Source of the DNA: a virus
Reading direction: 5' to 3' (one strand)
Length of the DNA: 64,000 bases
Virus record (IMG/VR): IMGVR_UViG_3300043410_001892
Location: 247,145 to 311,144 of that record
The notes under the pieces were generated by a model. The model was given only the letters and a program-made list of their open reading frames with translations. It searched no databases and had not been told where the DNA came from. The position numbers and the translations under genes are program-made. Shown here piece by piece: positions 37,737 through 45,846 of the stretch (position 1 is the stretch's first letter; the number at the start of each line of letters is the position of its first letter).

Positions 37737-38414
37737 TTACATTTCAGGAAATAGACATTCGTGTACGAATAATTTAACATCTTCGTCACTTAGTCCAAGT
37801 GCAGCCATTACTCGAGGGGTGTGCGGTATTTGTTTTTGTTGTATAGCATAAAAGTTTTGTGCTTGCACCGTGCTTTTAACTGTGTTATTTGTACGCGCAA
37901 CGTTTGAAACATAGTAGTTGCTTGTTGTTTGTACAATGCTATTTATTTGTGTAATTTCATCTTGTTTTTGAATATTACTTGCTGCAATTATATGTGGGGA
38001 AAATATATCCTTCCCCCACTCAGGAATTTCTCGAACCTTTTCCCAAGTAAGTTTGTTTACTTCTTGGCTAAAAAAATCTATCATTGGATGATCAACATCA
38101 CCTGCAGGACTGTAATCATGAAAGAATCCAGTAATCTTATTACGTCCTGCAACAATGTCGCAACCAAAGATAGGAGCCGGGTTATGAATGTGAGGAAAAA
38201 TACAGCAATGCATCATCCATAACCCGTTACCATCTGAAGCATCTACTACATTAAGATGCGCTCTACGATATGCATTGCTAGTCCAAACTCTGTTGATCCA
38301 GCCATTATAGTTAAATCGTTCTAAGCCAGGTTCTTCAATTTCAGTACCTGACTGATTAAACAATTCTTCTAAATGATGCTGGACTTTAATTAGTTGTGTC
38401 TTTAGCTCAGTCAT
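37737..38414 (-). CDS. Ferredoxin-dependent bilin reductase (PcyA/PebS/PcyX family)
   Basis: 225 residues. Family core: RRAHLNVVDASDGNGLWMMH, CCIFPHIHNPAPIFGCDIVAG, NKITGFFHDYSP and VDHPMIDFF. These enzymes reduce biliverdin to phycobilins using ferredoxin. It overlaps the heme oxygenase gene that would supply biliverdin. Phage versions include PebS and PcyX; PcyX occurs in phages thought not to infect cyanobacteria, which would fit this host. The exact product (phycocyanobilin or phycoerythrobilin) cannot be read from motifs alone. Confidence 0.9.
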   Translation of the reverse strand: MTELKTQLIKVQHHLEELFNQSGTEIEEPGLERFNYNGWINRVWTSNAYRRAHLNVVDASDGNGLWMMHCCIFPHIHNPAPIFGCDIVAGRNKITGFFHDYSPAGDVDHPMIDFFSQEVNKLTWEKVREIPEWGKDIFSPHIIAASNIQKQDEITQINSIVQTTSNYYVSNVARTNNTVKSTVQAQNFYAIQQKQIPHTPRVMAALGLSDEDVKLFVHECLFPEM

Positions 38415-38964
38415 TGACTAATGGAATCGAAATTGAATCGTGTAGTTCATCAAACAATCTTGCGGCAAATTCAAAACACACGTTTGCTTCATCTGCCATA
38501 TCATCGTTTAGCTTTTCTCTAATGGTAGCTTTAAGCTCACTGGCATTTTCAAATTTGTAATAGTTTCCTTGTCCTGGAACTTTTTGTGCAATCATTTGAC
38601 CACCATACAAATCTCCCATGTGTCTAACATACAAGTGCGCCATTAGTTTTTCTTTATCTTCGCGTATTGTAACTAAATGCTCTTTATATGCAGTAGTCAC
38701 TGGCAATTCAACAGGTGGAGCATCTCCCTTAGGCCATAGTTCATAAAAATCTTCGTGTATACGCGGAGCACGTCTAATATTAGGAAGATCGTTTAACAGT
38801 CCAGCCATTGTTGCATGTGTTTCTAGCATGTCGTACATTTGAAATTGATTATACAAATATGTTGCATATAGAGTTGGATTGATCTCTCCTGCAAAAATCA
38901 TTTTAACAAATGGCTTTGATTCAACTAGATCGTGTGATGCTTTAGTTAGTTCTTTTAAACTCAT
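38407..38964 (-). CDS. ho1: Heme oxygenase
   Basis: 185 residues. Motifs: LTKASHDLVESKPFVKMIFAG (proximal His), YLYNQFQMYDMLETHA, AHLYVRHMGDLYGGQMIAQK (distal helix with GDLYGG) and YKFENASELKATIREKLND. Cleaves heme to biliverdin, CO and iron. The start at 38964 has GGAG upstream; the longer reading frame overlaps clpS and is rejected. Stop overlaps the bilin reductase start. Confidence 0.95.
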   Translation of the reverse strand: MSLKELTKASHDLVESKPFVKMIFAGEINPTLYATYLYNQFQMYDMLETHATMAGLLNDLPNIRRAPRIHEDFYELWPKGDAPPVELPVTTAYKEHLVTIREDKEKLMAHLYVRHMGDLYGGQMIAQKVPGQGNYYKFENASELKATIREKLNDDMADEANVCFEFAARLFDELHDSISIPLVND

Positions 38965-38980
38965 TATTTCTCCAATAAGG

Positions 38981-39283
38981 TTATTCTTCTTCAAGTTTAA
39001 GTTGTAATGGGAAACCCGACGCCCTTGCAAGTGCAGTTGCTTCGACTGTTTTTATTTCTGCAATTTCAAAATTGTAAACACCTGCTACTGCAGAACCAGT
39101 TTCATGAATTTGCATAGTAATAATACCTGCAGAATTTGGGTCATGTTTAAAGATCTCCATTAGCATTGATACAACAAAATCAACCGGAGTAACATCATCG
39201 TTAAGAACGATTACTTTCCAACGTTTTGGTTCTGGTACTTGTATCTTTACTTTTTCGTCTACAGCAATATCTGTACTTGTCAT
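38981..39283 (-). CDS. clpS: ClpS adaptor
   Basis: 100 residues, matching ClpS: PKRWKVIVLNDDVTPVDFVV (NDD and N-degron pocket), HETGSAVAGVYNFEIAEIKT and ARASGFPLQLKLEEE. ClpS delivers N-degron substrates to ClpA. Together with phage clpP and the tmRNA it suggests control of host ClpAP targeting. Confidence 0.95.
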   Translation of the reverse strand: MTSTDIAVDEKVKIQVPEPKRWKVIVLNDDVTPVDFVVSMLMEIFKHDPNSAGIITMQIHETGSAVAGVYNFEIAEIKTVEATALARASGFPLQLKLEEE

Positions 39284-39291
39284 TTGGACTC

Positions 39292-39711
39292 CTATTTAAT
39301 TTGAATTTGACGAGTAATCGTCGGGGTAGGTGAAATGTGATTAAGAGTAATTGTTAGTACTCCGTCCTCAATTGTTGCACTTTGGATTTCAATATTTTCA
39401 GCTAAAGAAAAAGATTTTTCAAAATCGCGAAAACCAAGCCCTCTATGCATGTATATTTTATTTGCTGAAGGATGCGGTTGGCTTCTTTTTCCAATAATAA
39501 CAAGCTGATTACCTGTAAGATTTACAGTAATATCTTCTTTTTTAAAACCTGCGATTGCTATTTCAATAGTGTATTCACTATTATCATAATTGATTATATT
39601 GTATGGTGGGTAATTGTTAGCTGCTGAAATACATGCAGCAGTAAATAGAGAATCAAACCCTATTAATGATTTATTGTATACTAGTAATGATAATTTGTCA
39701 TCTGACGACAT
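39292..39711 (-). CDS. Small heat shock protein (Hsp20/IbpA)
   Basis: 139 residues with an alpha-crystallin domain: YNIINYDNSEYTIEIAIAGF, ITVNLTGNQLVIIGKR, RGLGFRDFEKSFSLAENIEI and GVLTITL (I-x-I-type tail TRQIQIK). Nine bases before clpS and behind its own promoter. Holds unfolded proteins for refolding by DnaK. Confidence 0.93.
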   Translation of the reverse strand: MSSDDKLSLLVYNKSLIGFDSLFTAACISAANNYPPYNIINYDNSEYTIEIAIAGFKKEDITVNLTGNQLVIIGKRSQPHPSANKIYMHRGLGFRDFEKSFSLAENIEIQSATIEDGVLTITLNHISPTPTITRQIQIK

Positions 39712-39719
39712 AAAAAAAT

Positions 39720-39765
39720 CTCCTTATAAAAAGCGAGTACCGTTATAAACCCGTATGGCGTTTAT
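39720..39765 (-). promoter_or_regulatory. hsp20 5' leader element shared with dnaK
   Basis: The leader contains GCCATACGGGTTTATAAC and ends ACTCGCTT before the ribosome site. The dnaK leader (41770-41825) has GCCAATAGGGTTTAATAC and ACTCGCTT in the same order. A shared mRNA element, such as a thermosensor or protein-binding site, is possible. Confidence 0.5.
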
Positions 39766-39774
39766 TTAAAATAT

Positions 39775-39803
39775 ATTATAGCATAGCTGCTGACAAATGT
39801 CAA
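39775..39803 (-). promoter_or_regulatory. Promoter of the hsp20-clpS-ho-bilin reductase operon
   Basis: Minus strand: TTGACA, 17 bases, TATAAT, 20 bases after the dnaK stop. Confidence 0.85.
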
Positions 39804-39822
39804 CAGCTATGCACAAGTATTG

Positions 39823-41751
39823 TTATTCAGTTTTATCTGAATCAGGATTTGCAGTTACCTCAACTACTTCTTCAGTTGGAGTAACTTCTGAAAATTCAGC
39901 ATCTACACTTTCTGCAGTTGATGAGTTAGCTTCATCTAACTCACGTTTCTTATCAAATGCAGGTTGCGCTGCTTCGTATAGTGTTTTAATTGCTTCACCG
40001 ATAGCTTCAATATCTTCACCGTCACGAGCAGTATTTAATGCAAGGAATGCATCTTCAATTGCATTGCGTTGTTCATCAGTTAGTTGATCTTTTACTTCAT
40101 CATAATCTTTTCTAACTAAGTATACCTGTGTTTCAGCTTGATTTCGAGTATCGATTAGCTCTTTAGCTTTAGCATCTGCTTCTGCATTTTCTTCAGCTTC
40201 TCTAACCATACGTTTGATTTCGTCCTCAGTTAAACCTGAATCAGATTTAATAGTAATCTTGTTTTCTTTGCCGGTATTCTTATCTTTAGCACTTACATGC
40301 ATAATACCGTTAGCATCGATATCAAATGTTACTTCAATCTGTGGCATGCCACGTGGGGCTGCATCAATACCTTCTAAATTAAATTCACCAAGTTGTTTAT
40401 TGTAACGATACAATTCACGTTCACCTTGTCCTACTCTAATAGTTACAGCAGGTTGGTTGTCCTCTGCAGTTGAGAATGTTTGGCTTGCTTTAGTTGGGAT
40501 AGTTGTGTTTTTAGTAATTAGTTTAGTAAATACACCACCCATTGTTTCAATACCTAAACTTAGTGGAGTAACGTCAAGTAACAATACGTCAGTTTTGTCA
40601 CCTGCTAATACCGCACCTTGAATAGCTGCACCAGCTGCAACTGCTTCGTCTGGGTTAACATCTTTACGTGGTGCTTTTCCAAAGAATGCTTCAACAGCTT
40701 CTTGTACTTTAGGCATACGTGTTTGTCCACCTACTAAAATTACTTCGTCAATATCTGACAAATCAACTTTAGCATCTGCAACTGCAATTTTACAAGGTTC
40801 AATTGAACGTTGAATTAAATCATCAACTAGACCTTCAAACTTAGCACGAGTTACAGTTACGTTTAAGTGTTTAGGACCAGTGGCATCTGCAGTAACATAT
40901 GGTAAGTTGACATTAGTTTGTGCAGTGCTTGATAACTCAATTTTAGCTTTTTCAGCAGCTTCTTTTAAACGTTGTAATGCCATTGTATCGGATTTAAGAT
41001 CAACACCAGAATCTTTCTTAAATTCATCGATTAAATGATCCATTAAACGTTGGTCAAAGTCTTCACCGCCTAAGAATGTATCACCGTTTGTTGATAATAC
41101 TTCAATTTGTTTATCACCGTCAACATTAGCGATTTCAATAATACTAATATCAAAAGTACCACCACCTAAGTCAAATACAGCAACTTTGCGGTCTTTCTTA
41201 TCAGACTTATCAACACCATAACTTAATGCTGCGGCTGTTGGTTCATTAATAATACGCAATACTTCTAATCCAGCAATACGTCCTGCGTCTTTAGTTGCTT
41301 GACGTTGTGAATCGTTAAAGTATGCAGGTACAGTAATAACTGCTTGAGTTACTTCTTTACCTAAATAGTCTTCTGCAGTTTTTTTCATCTTACGTAAGAT
41401 TTCTGCAGATACTTGTGGTGGAGCTAATTTTTCACCGTTCGCTTCTACCCATGCATCGCCATTGTCAGCTTTAATAATACTGTACGGCATTAAGTCAATA
41501 TCTTTCTGTACAGCTGACTCGTCGAATTTACGACCAATGAGACGCTTAACAGCATATAATGTGTTTTTTGGATTTGTTACTGATTGACGTTTTGCTGCAG
41601 CACCAACTAAAATTTCTTCTGGTGTGTATGCGATGATTGAAGGGGTAGTACGTGTACCTTCTGCGTTTTCAATTACTTTAGCAATTCCGTTTTCTAAGAT
41701 TGCTACGCAGCTGTTTGTTGTACCTAAGTCGATTCCGATAATTTTGCTCAT
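39823..41751 (-). CDS. dnaK: Chaperone DnaK (Hsp70)
   Basis: 642 residues, full length. Nucleotide-binding domain: [57 protein letters not shown]; linker [13 protein letters not shown]; substrate-binding domain [13 protein letters not shown]; lid and an acidic tail. No dnaJ or grpE nearby, so host co-chaperones are probably used. AGGAG precedes the ATG. Confidence 0.98.
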   Translation of the reverse strand: MSKIIGIDLGTTNSCVAILENGIAKVIENAEGTRTTPSIIAYTPEEILVGAAAKRQSVTNPKNTLYAVKRLIGRKFDESAVQKDIDLMPYSIIKADNGDAWVEANGEKLAPPQVSAEILRKMKKTAEDYLGKEVTQAVITVPAYFNDSQRQATKDAGRIAGLEVLRIINEPTAAALSYGVDKSDKKDRKVAVFDLGGGTFDISIIEIANVDGDKQIEVLSTNGDTFLGGEDFDQRLMDHLIDEFKKDSGVDLKSDTMALQRLKEAAEKAKIELSSTAQTNVNLPYVTADATGPKHLNVTVTRAKFEGLVDDLIQRSIEPCKIAVADAKVDLSDIDEVILVGGQTRMPKVQEAVEAFFGKAPRKDVNPDEAVAAGAAIQGAVLAGDKTDVLLLDVTPLSLGIETMGGVFTKLITKNTTIPTKASQTFSTAEDNQPAVTIRVGQGERELYRYNKQLGEFNLEGIDAAPRGMPQIEVTFDIDANGIMHVSAKDKNTGKENKITIKSDSGLTEDEIKRMVREAEENAEADAKAKELIDTRNQAETQVYLVRKDYDEVKDQLTDEQRNAIEDAFLALNTARDGEDIEAIGEAIKTLYEAAQPAFDKKRELDEANSSTAESVDAEFSEVTPTEEVVEVTANPDSDKTE

Positions 41752-41769
41752 TGTAATTCTCCTATATAT

Positions 41770-41825
41770 TAAGCGAGTAATGTTGTGGACACCATGTCCG
41801 TGTATTAAACCCTATTGGCATTTAA
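41770..41825 (-). promoter_or_regulatory. dnaK 5' leader element
   Basis: Minus strand: GCCAATAGGGTTTAATAC, ACGGACATGGTGTCC hairpin, ACTCGCTT. See the matching element upstream of hsp20. A possible -35-like TTGAAA lies further upstream inside a GAAATATTTTTATTTC hairpin. Confidence 0.5.
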
Positions 41826-41878
41826 TACGTTTTTATTTATCATTTTGAAATAAAAATATTTCAAAAATGATTTATTTT

Positions 41879-42106
41879 TCATAATTTTTTAAATACTGGC
41901 ATTTGATTTGTCATTTCTATAAACTTGTACTTATTTGGGTTAAAACGATTTTTAATGTCGTTTTTGGGATTTCTAATATTTACTGGCATTCGCTCAATTG
42001 AACGACCGCGATTATCAATAATCATGTACCATAGTAACCCAACACTTGTATCAGCTGGAAATGAATCCAGCTGAGTTTTAAATAAAGCATGATATTTTAG
42101 TTTCAT
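41879..42106 (-). CDS. Small basic protein
   Basis: 75 residues, MKLKYHALFKTQLDSFPADT at the N-terminus, a basic middle (NIRNPKNDIKNRFNPNKYKF). Start overlaps the stop of the exonuclease gene (ATGA). Function unknown. Confidence 0.6.
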   Translation of the reverse strand: MKLKYHALFKTQLDSFPADTSVGLLWYMIIDNRGRSIERMPVNIRNPKNDIKNRFNPNKYKFIEMTNQMPVFKKL

Positions 42107-42663
42107 TTGTATTTCTTAAATGGATTGATACCGTGTTCCATAAGTACTTGTGATACATTCTGTACACCAATCGCTTGTGCTACAGCATCTTCTACAGCAT
42201 TGTGAGCTGTAACTGGTGGCATATTTGGATCAATACCTAAATCAAAATATGTACGAACATCTCGAATAGCCCAGTACTTCCAAGGTGCAGCGCGATTTAA
42301 TGCATTATAATAAGTGTCGCATACTACAATATCAAATCCAGCACCGTTTGACCAAAAGCAACTTGCACCCCATGAAAATTTATGTAGTTGAGTAAATGCA
42401 TCAACTACTGGTATTCTACCTTCTTCAGTAAATGCTTCGTCTTGTGCTTCTTGTGATTGTTTAGACCACCATTCAATTGTGCCATCGTCAATATGCATTC
42501 CAAGATTGCCTGAATCTTCAAGGCTTACTCTAATGTATAATTTATCTTTTTCTTCAATTGGATCATTGCCTAATGGGTCAAATCTAACTGCACCAATTGT
42601 TAGAATAGTTGCATTAGTTTGTGTAGATAATGTTTCAAGGTCCAGCATGATATGATTTTTCAT
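42103..42663 (-). CDS. dexA: DEDDh 3'-5' exonuclease (DexA-like)
   Basis: 186 residues. ExoI LDLETLSTQTNA (D and E), ExoII region SNGAGFDIVVCDTYYNAL, ExoIII TAHNAVEDAVAQA (H and D). The EWWSKQSQEAQ segment is typical of T4 DexA-type exonuclease A proteins. Acts on single-stranded DNA or RNA 3' ends. Confidence 0.88.
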   Translation of the reverse strand: MKNHIMLDLETLSTQTNATILTIGAVRFDPLGNDPIEEKDKLYIRVSLEDSGNLGMHIDDGTIEWWSKQSQEAQDEAFTEEGRIPVVDAFTQLHKFSWGASCFWSNGAGFDIVVCDTYYNALNRAAPWKYWAIRDVRTYFDLGIDPNMPPVTAHNAVEDAVAQAIGVQNVSQVLMEHGINPFKKYK

Positions 42664-42666
42664 TTA

Positions 42667-43374
42667 TTATCCTTTTAGTAGTGTAAGAGTTTCGTCAATA
42701 TATTCATGATAGTTTGATAGTGTATAAGCCCAACGATCACATAAAAACTCATAAACATTATCATTGTACGGAATACCATACATTGCTATGACGTTATCTG
42801 ACTCTACAGCTTTTTCTAATGCCGGAGTCCAGTGAGCTATACGCTGTGCAATTTCTTTTTCAGTGTTGCATGGAAACTTCTCGTACATATCAAGTGTAGG
42901 ATCATCAAGCAATTCTTGACATTTAGAGTAAAACCAAATAGCAGCATCAATCCATTTTGGTCCTAATTCTTTAAAACCAGTTTGCCAAATAGTAGAATAC
43001 TTTTTCTTAAAATTAGGATATGGAGATTTATCTGCAATACTTTGTATTTTAACCCAATACATGCTAGGATCGTAATTAGAGCGTTCGCTGTCTAATGCAA
43101 CATATTTAGCTTTATGATCGTGTCGATTAAAATACCCGTTATACACATCTTCTTCTGTCAGAAGTTGTAATGCTCGTTCTTTATCAAAGGGTGCATAAGT
43201 TACTTCTTCAATCAAGTCTGCATCGTTGTTAATACCATTGCCTAATACATTTAGCAATTGATCAAAGACTTTAAATTTTGCATCTTCAAATGATTTACTA
43301 ACAAATAGACTAGGATATTTAATTACTCGAGATAATACGTAATCATCTGGAGTGTAAAAATTAGAATGTGTCAT
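42667..43374 (-). CDS. Unknown protein
   Basis: 235 residues, helical, rich in Trp, Tyr and Asp (PKWIDAAIWFYSKCQELLDD, TEKEIAQRIAHWTPALEKAV). N-terminus MTHSNFYTPDDYVLSRVIKY. Overlaps the start of the next gene. No family recognised. Confidence 0.6.
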   Translation of the reverse strand: MTHSNFYTPDDYVLSRVIKYPSLFVSKSFEDAKFKVFDQLLNVLGNGINNDADLIEEVTYAPFDKERALQLLTEEDVYNGYFNRHDHKAKYVALDSERSNYDPSMYWVKIQSIADKSPYPNFKKKYSTIWQTGFKELGPKWIDAAIWFYSKCQELLDDPTLDMYEKFPCNTEKEIAQRIAHWTPALEKAVESDNVIAMYGIPYNDNVYEFLCDRWAYTLSNYHEYIDETLTLLKG

Positions 43375-43624
43375 AAGTGTAAGAGCTCCCCCAACCTAAT
43401 AAAAGTCCAAAAATAATAATATAATTTAAATCATGTCCGTCATACCAATCGGTACTAAACCGTTGAAACCAGTTTGGTCGAACTCCTATTGTAACATACG
43501 AAAAATTCCAACTAGCGTATGCTACGTGATCATGCTTGCGTATTCCTTTATGGAATTTTTGATTAAAACTTATTGTAATCGATTTGTCATGTATTAACAA
43601 TACTTCTGGTTTTTCAAACAACAT
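43361..43624 (-). CDS. Unknown small protein with C-terminal hydrophobic segment
   Basis: 87 residues; a beta-rich body and a C-terminal NYIIIFGLLLGWGSSYTY stretch that may be a tail anchor. Overlaps the genes on both sides. Function unknown. Confidence 0.5.
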   Translation of the reverse strand: MLFEKPEVLLIHDKSITISFNQKFHKGIRKHDHVAYASWNFSYVTIGVRPNWFQRFSTDWYDGHDLNYIIIFGLLLGWGSSYTYDTF

Positions 43625-43925
43625 CTATTGTCCTCACAGGTCGAATGATTGCAGTTAAATGTGGAAACAGCCAATGTTTAAAACCATCTTGATGTTGTTT
43701 AAAGTGTTTTATTTTTACACAACCATTGGTGTGATTTATTTTATTTGATAAGTACCATCCAGATAAATCGTAATCTACATACGTATGGATATATACTAAT
43801 TCAGCATAAGTTGGAACTCGCCAACCTCGTTTACCGTCAACTGTAAGCATAAAGCAATATAGCATTGCTTGCTCATATGATAGTTCTGTCTCAGTGTGCT
43901 TTGGAGCGATTTCTATATTCATTTT
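43614..43925 (-). CDS. Small protein with Lcl/DUF1566-like fragment
   Basis: 103 residues. GKRGWRVPTYAELVYIHTY matches the GWRLPTxxEL strand of the Lcl/formylglycine-type C-lectin fold. The start is uncertain (43925 or 43946), since both lie inside the end of the previous gene. Function unknown. Confidence 0.5.
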   Translation of the reverse strand, partial: KMNIEIAPKHTETELSYEQAMLYCFMLTVDGKRGWRVPTYAELVYIHTYVDYDLSGWYLSNKINHTNGCVKIKHFKQHQDGFKHWLFPHLTAIIRPVRTIDVV

Positions 43926-44238
43926 TAACAAGTTCACGTTTAGCATTAGCCTTAGCTTTTAGGGCATTTTGTAATCTTTCGTATTTGAGTCGTAACGGAG
44001 ATTTACATTGTTCCATTAAGTGCATAGGCATTTGGCATTTACCTGTTGTTTGGTAGAAATCAGGTTTGCCCCATTTACTTTCTGGCAAATCATATTCAAT
44101 TGGAGCAATTACTGTTGGTAATGGCTGTACTGGATTTGCTGCTGCATATTTTTGAAGAATAGGAGTAATATCTATATCGTCATCAACATTTGCATGTGCT
44201 GAACTTACTAATAATAACGCCAGAAAGTATTTTTTCAT
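43891..44238 (-). CDS. Secreted protein, unknown
   Basis: 115 residues with signal peptide MKKYFLALLLVSSAHA and a basic helical C-terminus (RLQNALKAKANAKRELVKNE). Two cysteines. Likely periplasmic; function unknown. Confidence 0.6.
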   Translation of the reverse strand: MKKYFLALLLVSSAHANVDDDIDITPILQKYAAANPVQPLPTVIAPIEYDLPESKWGKPDFYQTTGKCQMPMHLMEQCKSPLRLKYERLQNALKAKANAKRELVKNEYRNRSKAH

Positions 44239-44241
44239 ATA

Positions 44242-44616
44242 TCACCAAGTAATCGTTAGTTTATTTGCTTGAGTAAATTGTTCTGATTTGAATTCAGAGC
44301 AAGCTACATGATATCCGTAACTTGCTAACTTCTCAACAAGTGGTTCAAAAAACTTGTTGTGTTCATAAAACTTTACAAGTGTCTCGTGTGCTTCCCATAA
44401 AAAATCAACACCAGATTCACGTTGTGGTCTAGAAAGCTTTGGACTAAAGAAACCAGGTGGTTGTTTAATCTTTTCATAAAGAACAAGTGTAAATTGATTG
44501 GTGTTTGGACTAGTTCTAACTTGATGGATACGTAACAGCTTATCAAGCTCTCTCATAAATAACCAAATCTCGTGATCAAGATTGGTGTATTTCTTTAGTT
44601 CCCATGAATTAATCAT
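44242..44616 (-). CDS. Unknown protein
   Basis: 124 residues; helical, e.g. NLDHEIWLFMRELDKLLRIH, with a beta-hairpin TNQFTLVLYEKI. GGAGG 4 bases before the ATG at 44616, which sits on the stop of the gene upstream. No family recognised. Confidence 0.6.
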   Translation of the reverse strand: MINSWELKKYTNLDHEIWLFMRELDKLLRIHQVRTSPNTNQFTLVLYEKIKQPPGFFSPKLSRPQRESGVDFLWEAHETLVKFYEHNKFFEPLVEKLASYGYHVACSEFKSEQFTQANKLTITW

Positions 44617-45107
44617 TACTCCTCCCAAACGTTTGGTAATCTGCTTTTGTTACGGATTGCAGTATAAATGTTGATATTCTCGTTATCTGCAAAGTGAATT
44701 AGTTTGTTGATAATATCAGTACCAACTAAAAAGTCAGCATTATCAATAACAAGTATATTTGATTTACTTTCACTGACATTATCGATGCCTTTATAGAGTT
44801 CAAATAAGTATGGAATCATTTCTCCATTGTAAATCTCATGTGTAGCTTTTACTGCTGCACTCATTGTACTTTCAATAACGTGAATAAGCTCAACATTTGA
44901 GTTTGCATCGTTAAACCGATTTTTAATCCCTGTATCTGTTTCTATACTAAGGTACACTACGCGGTTACCTCTTAACGATTCATGAGCAGCTGCATTCGCA
45001 AGTAACGTAGTAACGCCTACTTCTTTTTTTGAAAAATCATAGATCATAACTTTGTTGCGTGATTCTACACCGTTGTTCATAGATCTAAATGAGACTTTTT
45101 GTATCAT
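44616..45107 (-). CDS. RecA-like ATPase fold with degenerate Walker A
   Basis: 163 residues. KKEVGVTTLLANAAAHESLR occupies the position of a Walker A (GxxGxGKT-TLLANxA) but lacks the Lys, while NILVIDNADFLV matches Walker B. Resembles the core of DnaB/RecA-like phage helicases or packaging accessory ATPases, probably unable to hydrolyse ATP. Own promoter. Confidence 0.6.
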   Translation of the reverse strand: MIQKVSFRSMNNGVESRNKVMIYDFSKKEVGVTTLLANAAAHESLRGNRVVYLSIETDTGIKNRFNDANSNVELIHVIESTMSAAVKATHEIYNGEMIPYLFELYKGIDNVSESKSNILVIDNADFLVGTDIINKLIHFADNENINIYTAIRNKSRLPNVWEE

Positions 45108-45129
45108 ATGGACTCCTAATTAAAAATAT

Positions 45130-45158
45130 ATTATACTATAGTTTGCATAAGAAGTCAA
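45130..45158 (-). promoter_or_regulatory. Sigma70-type promoter
   Basis: Minus strand: TTGACT, 17 bases, TATAAT, upstream of the ATPase-like gene and the 44.6-41.9 kb unit. Confidence 0.75.
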
Positions 45159-45310
45159 ACTTTATGAAATAAAATCTGTAGAGTAAATGCAAATAGCCCA
45201 AATGTAATAAGAGATCCACCTACAATTGGATTACCTCCTAATAATAAAAGAACAATACCAATAAATGATATTAAGTTAAGAATGATAGTAACAGTAAAGT
45301 CGCTAACCAT
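45155..45310 (-). CDS. Small membrane protein
   Basis: 51 residues, two spans (FTVTIILNLISFIGIVLLLL and GGSLITFGLFAFTLQILF). GAGGTG before the ATG at 45310. Function unknown. Confidence 0.6.
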   Translation of the reverse strand: MVSDFTVTIILNLISFIGIVLLLLGGNPIVGGSLITFGLFAFTLQILFHKV

Positions 45311-45587
45311 GTTTGCACCTCGAGTGTTTGCGGTTATGAATCCATAACCATATATTGTGTAAGTAGATACTTGAAACAATTCCAAAAGCACCACCTAATA
45401 CAAACACTATGCTTTCAAGTGTAGATGCATTAGGTGCTAATTTAAAAAGAACTAATTGACAAGTACCAATCATTAAGGATGTAACGAATGCTGCTATCAC
45501 ATGTTTATCACGTACAATTTGTGACTGAAAGCCTAACAGTAGTACAACACTGTAGGATGAGAAGAACAACATCAATAAAGTTTCCAT
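45303..45587 (-). CDS. Small membrane protein
   Basis: 94 residues, about three spans (METLLMLFFSSYSVVLLLGF, AAFVTSLMIGTCQLVLFKL, SIVFVLGGAFGIVSSIYL) and a basic tail. AGGAGGG before the ATG at 45587. Function unknown; holin-like size. Confidence 0.6.
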   Translation of the reverse strand: METLLMLFFSSYSVVLLLGFQSQIVRDKHVIAAFVTSLMIGTCQLVLFKLAPNASTLESIVFVLGGAFGIVSSIYLHNIWLWIHNRKHSRCKHG

Positions 45588-45624
45588 AACCCTCCTAATC
45601 AAAACAGACCAAATAGTATTTCAA

Positions 45625-45846
45625 TCATTCGTTAGCTGATTGTTTACGTTTCTTAATAACCTTCTTTGCTCTCCAACCAATGTGGAACCAATGACGTGCT
45701 ATCATAAAATTAGAAGAAGGTTTAAGAGCATCCTCATCTAACTCAATCAACTGATGTTCGCACAAGCTCTTAAAATACTTCCACTGTTTATCTGTAAGTG
45801 GTCCTTGAAGTTGTTTATCTAATTGTTTTTCTAAATCTTTTTTCAT
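45625..45846 (-). CDS. Small basic protein
   Basis: 73 residues, Lys-rich with TDKQWKYFKSLCEHQLIELD and a basic end. ATG at 45846 has GGGAG upstream; it overlaps the RNA ligase stop. Function unknown. Confidence 0.6.
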   Translation of the reverse strand: MKKDLEKQLDKQLQGPLTDKQWKYFKSLCEHQLIELDEDALKPSSNFMIARHWFHIGWRAKKVIKKRKQSANE

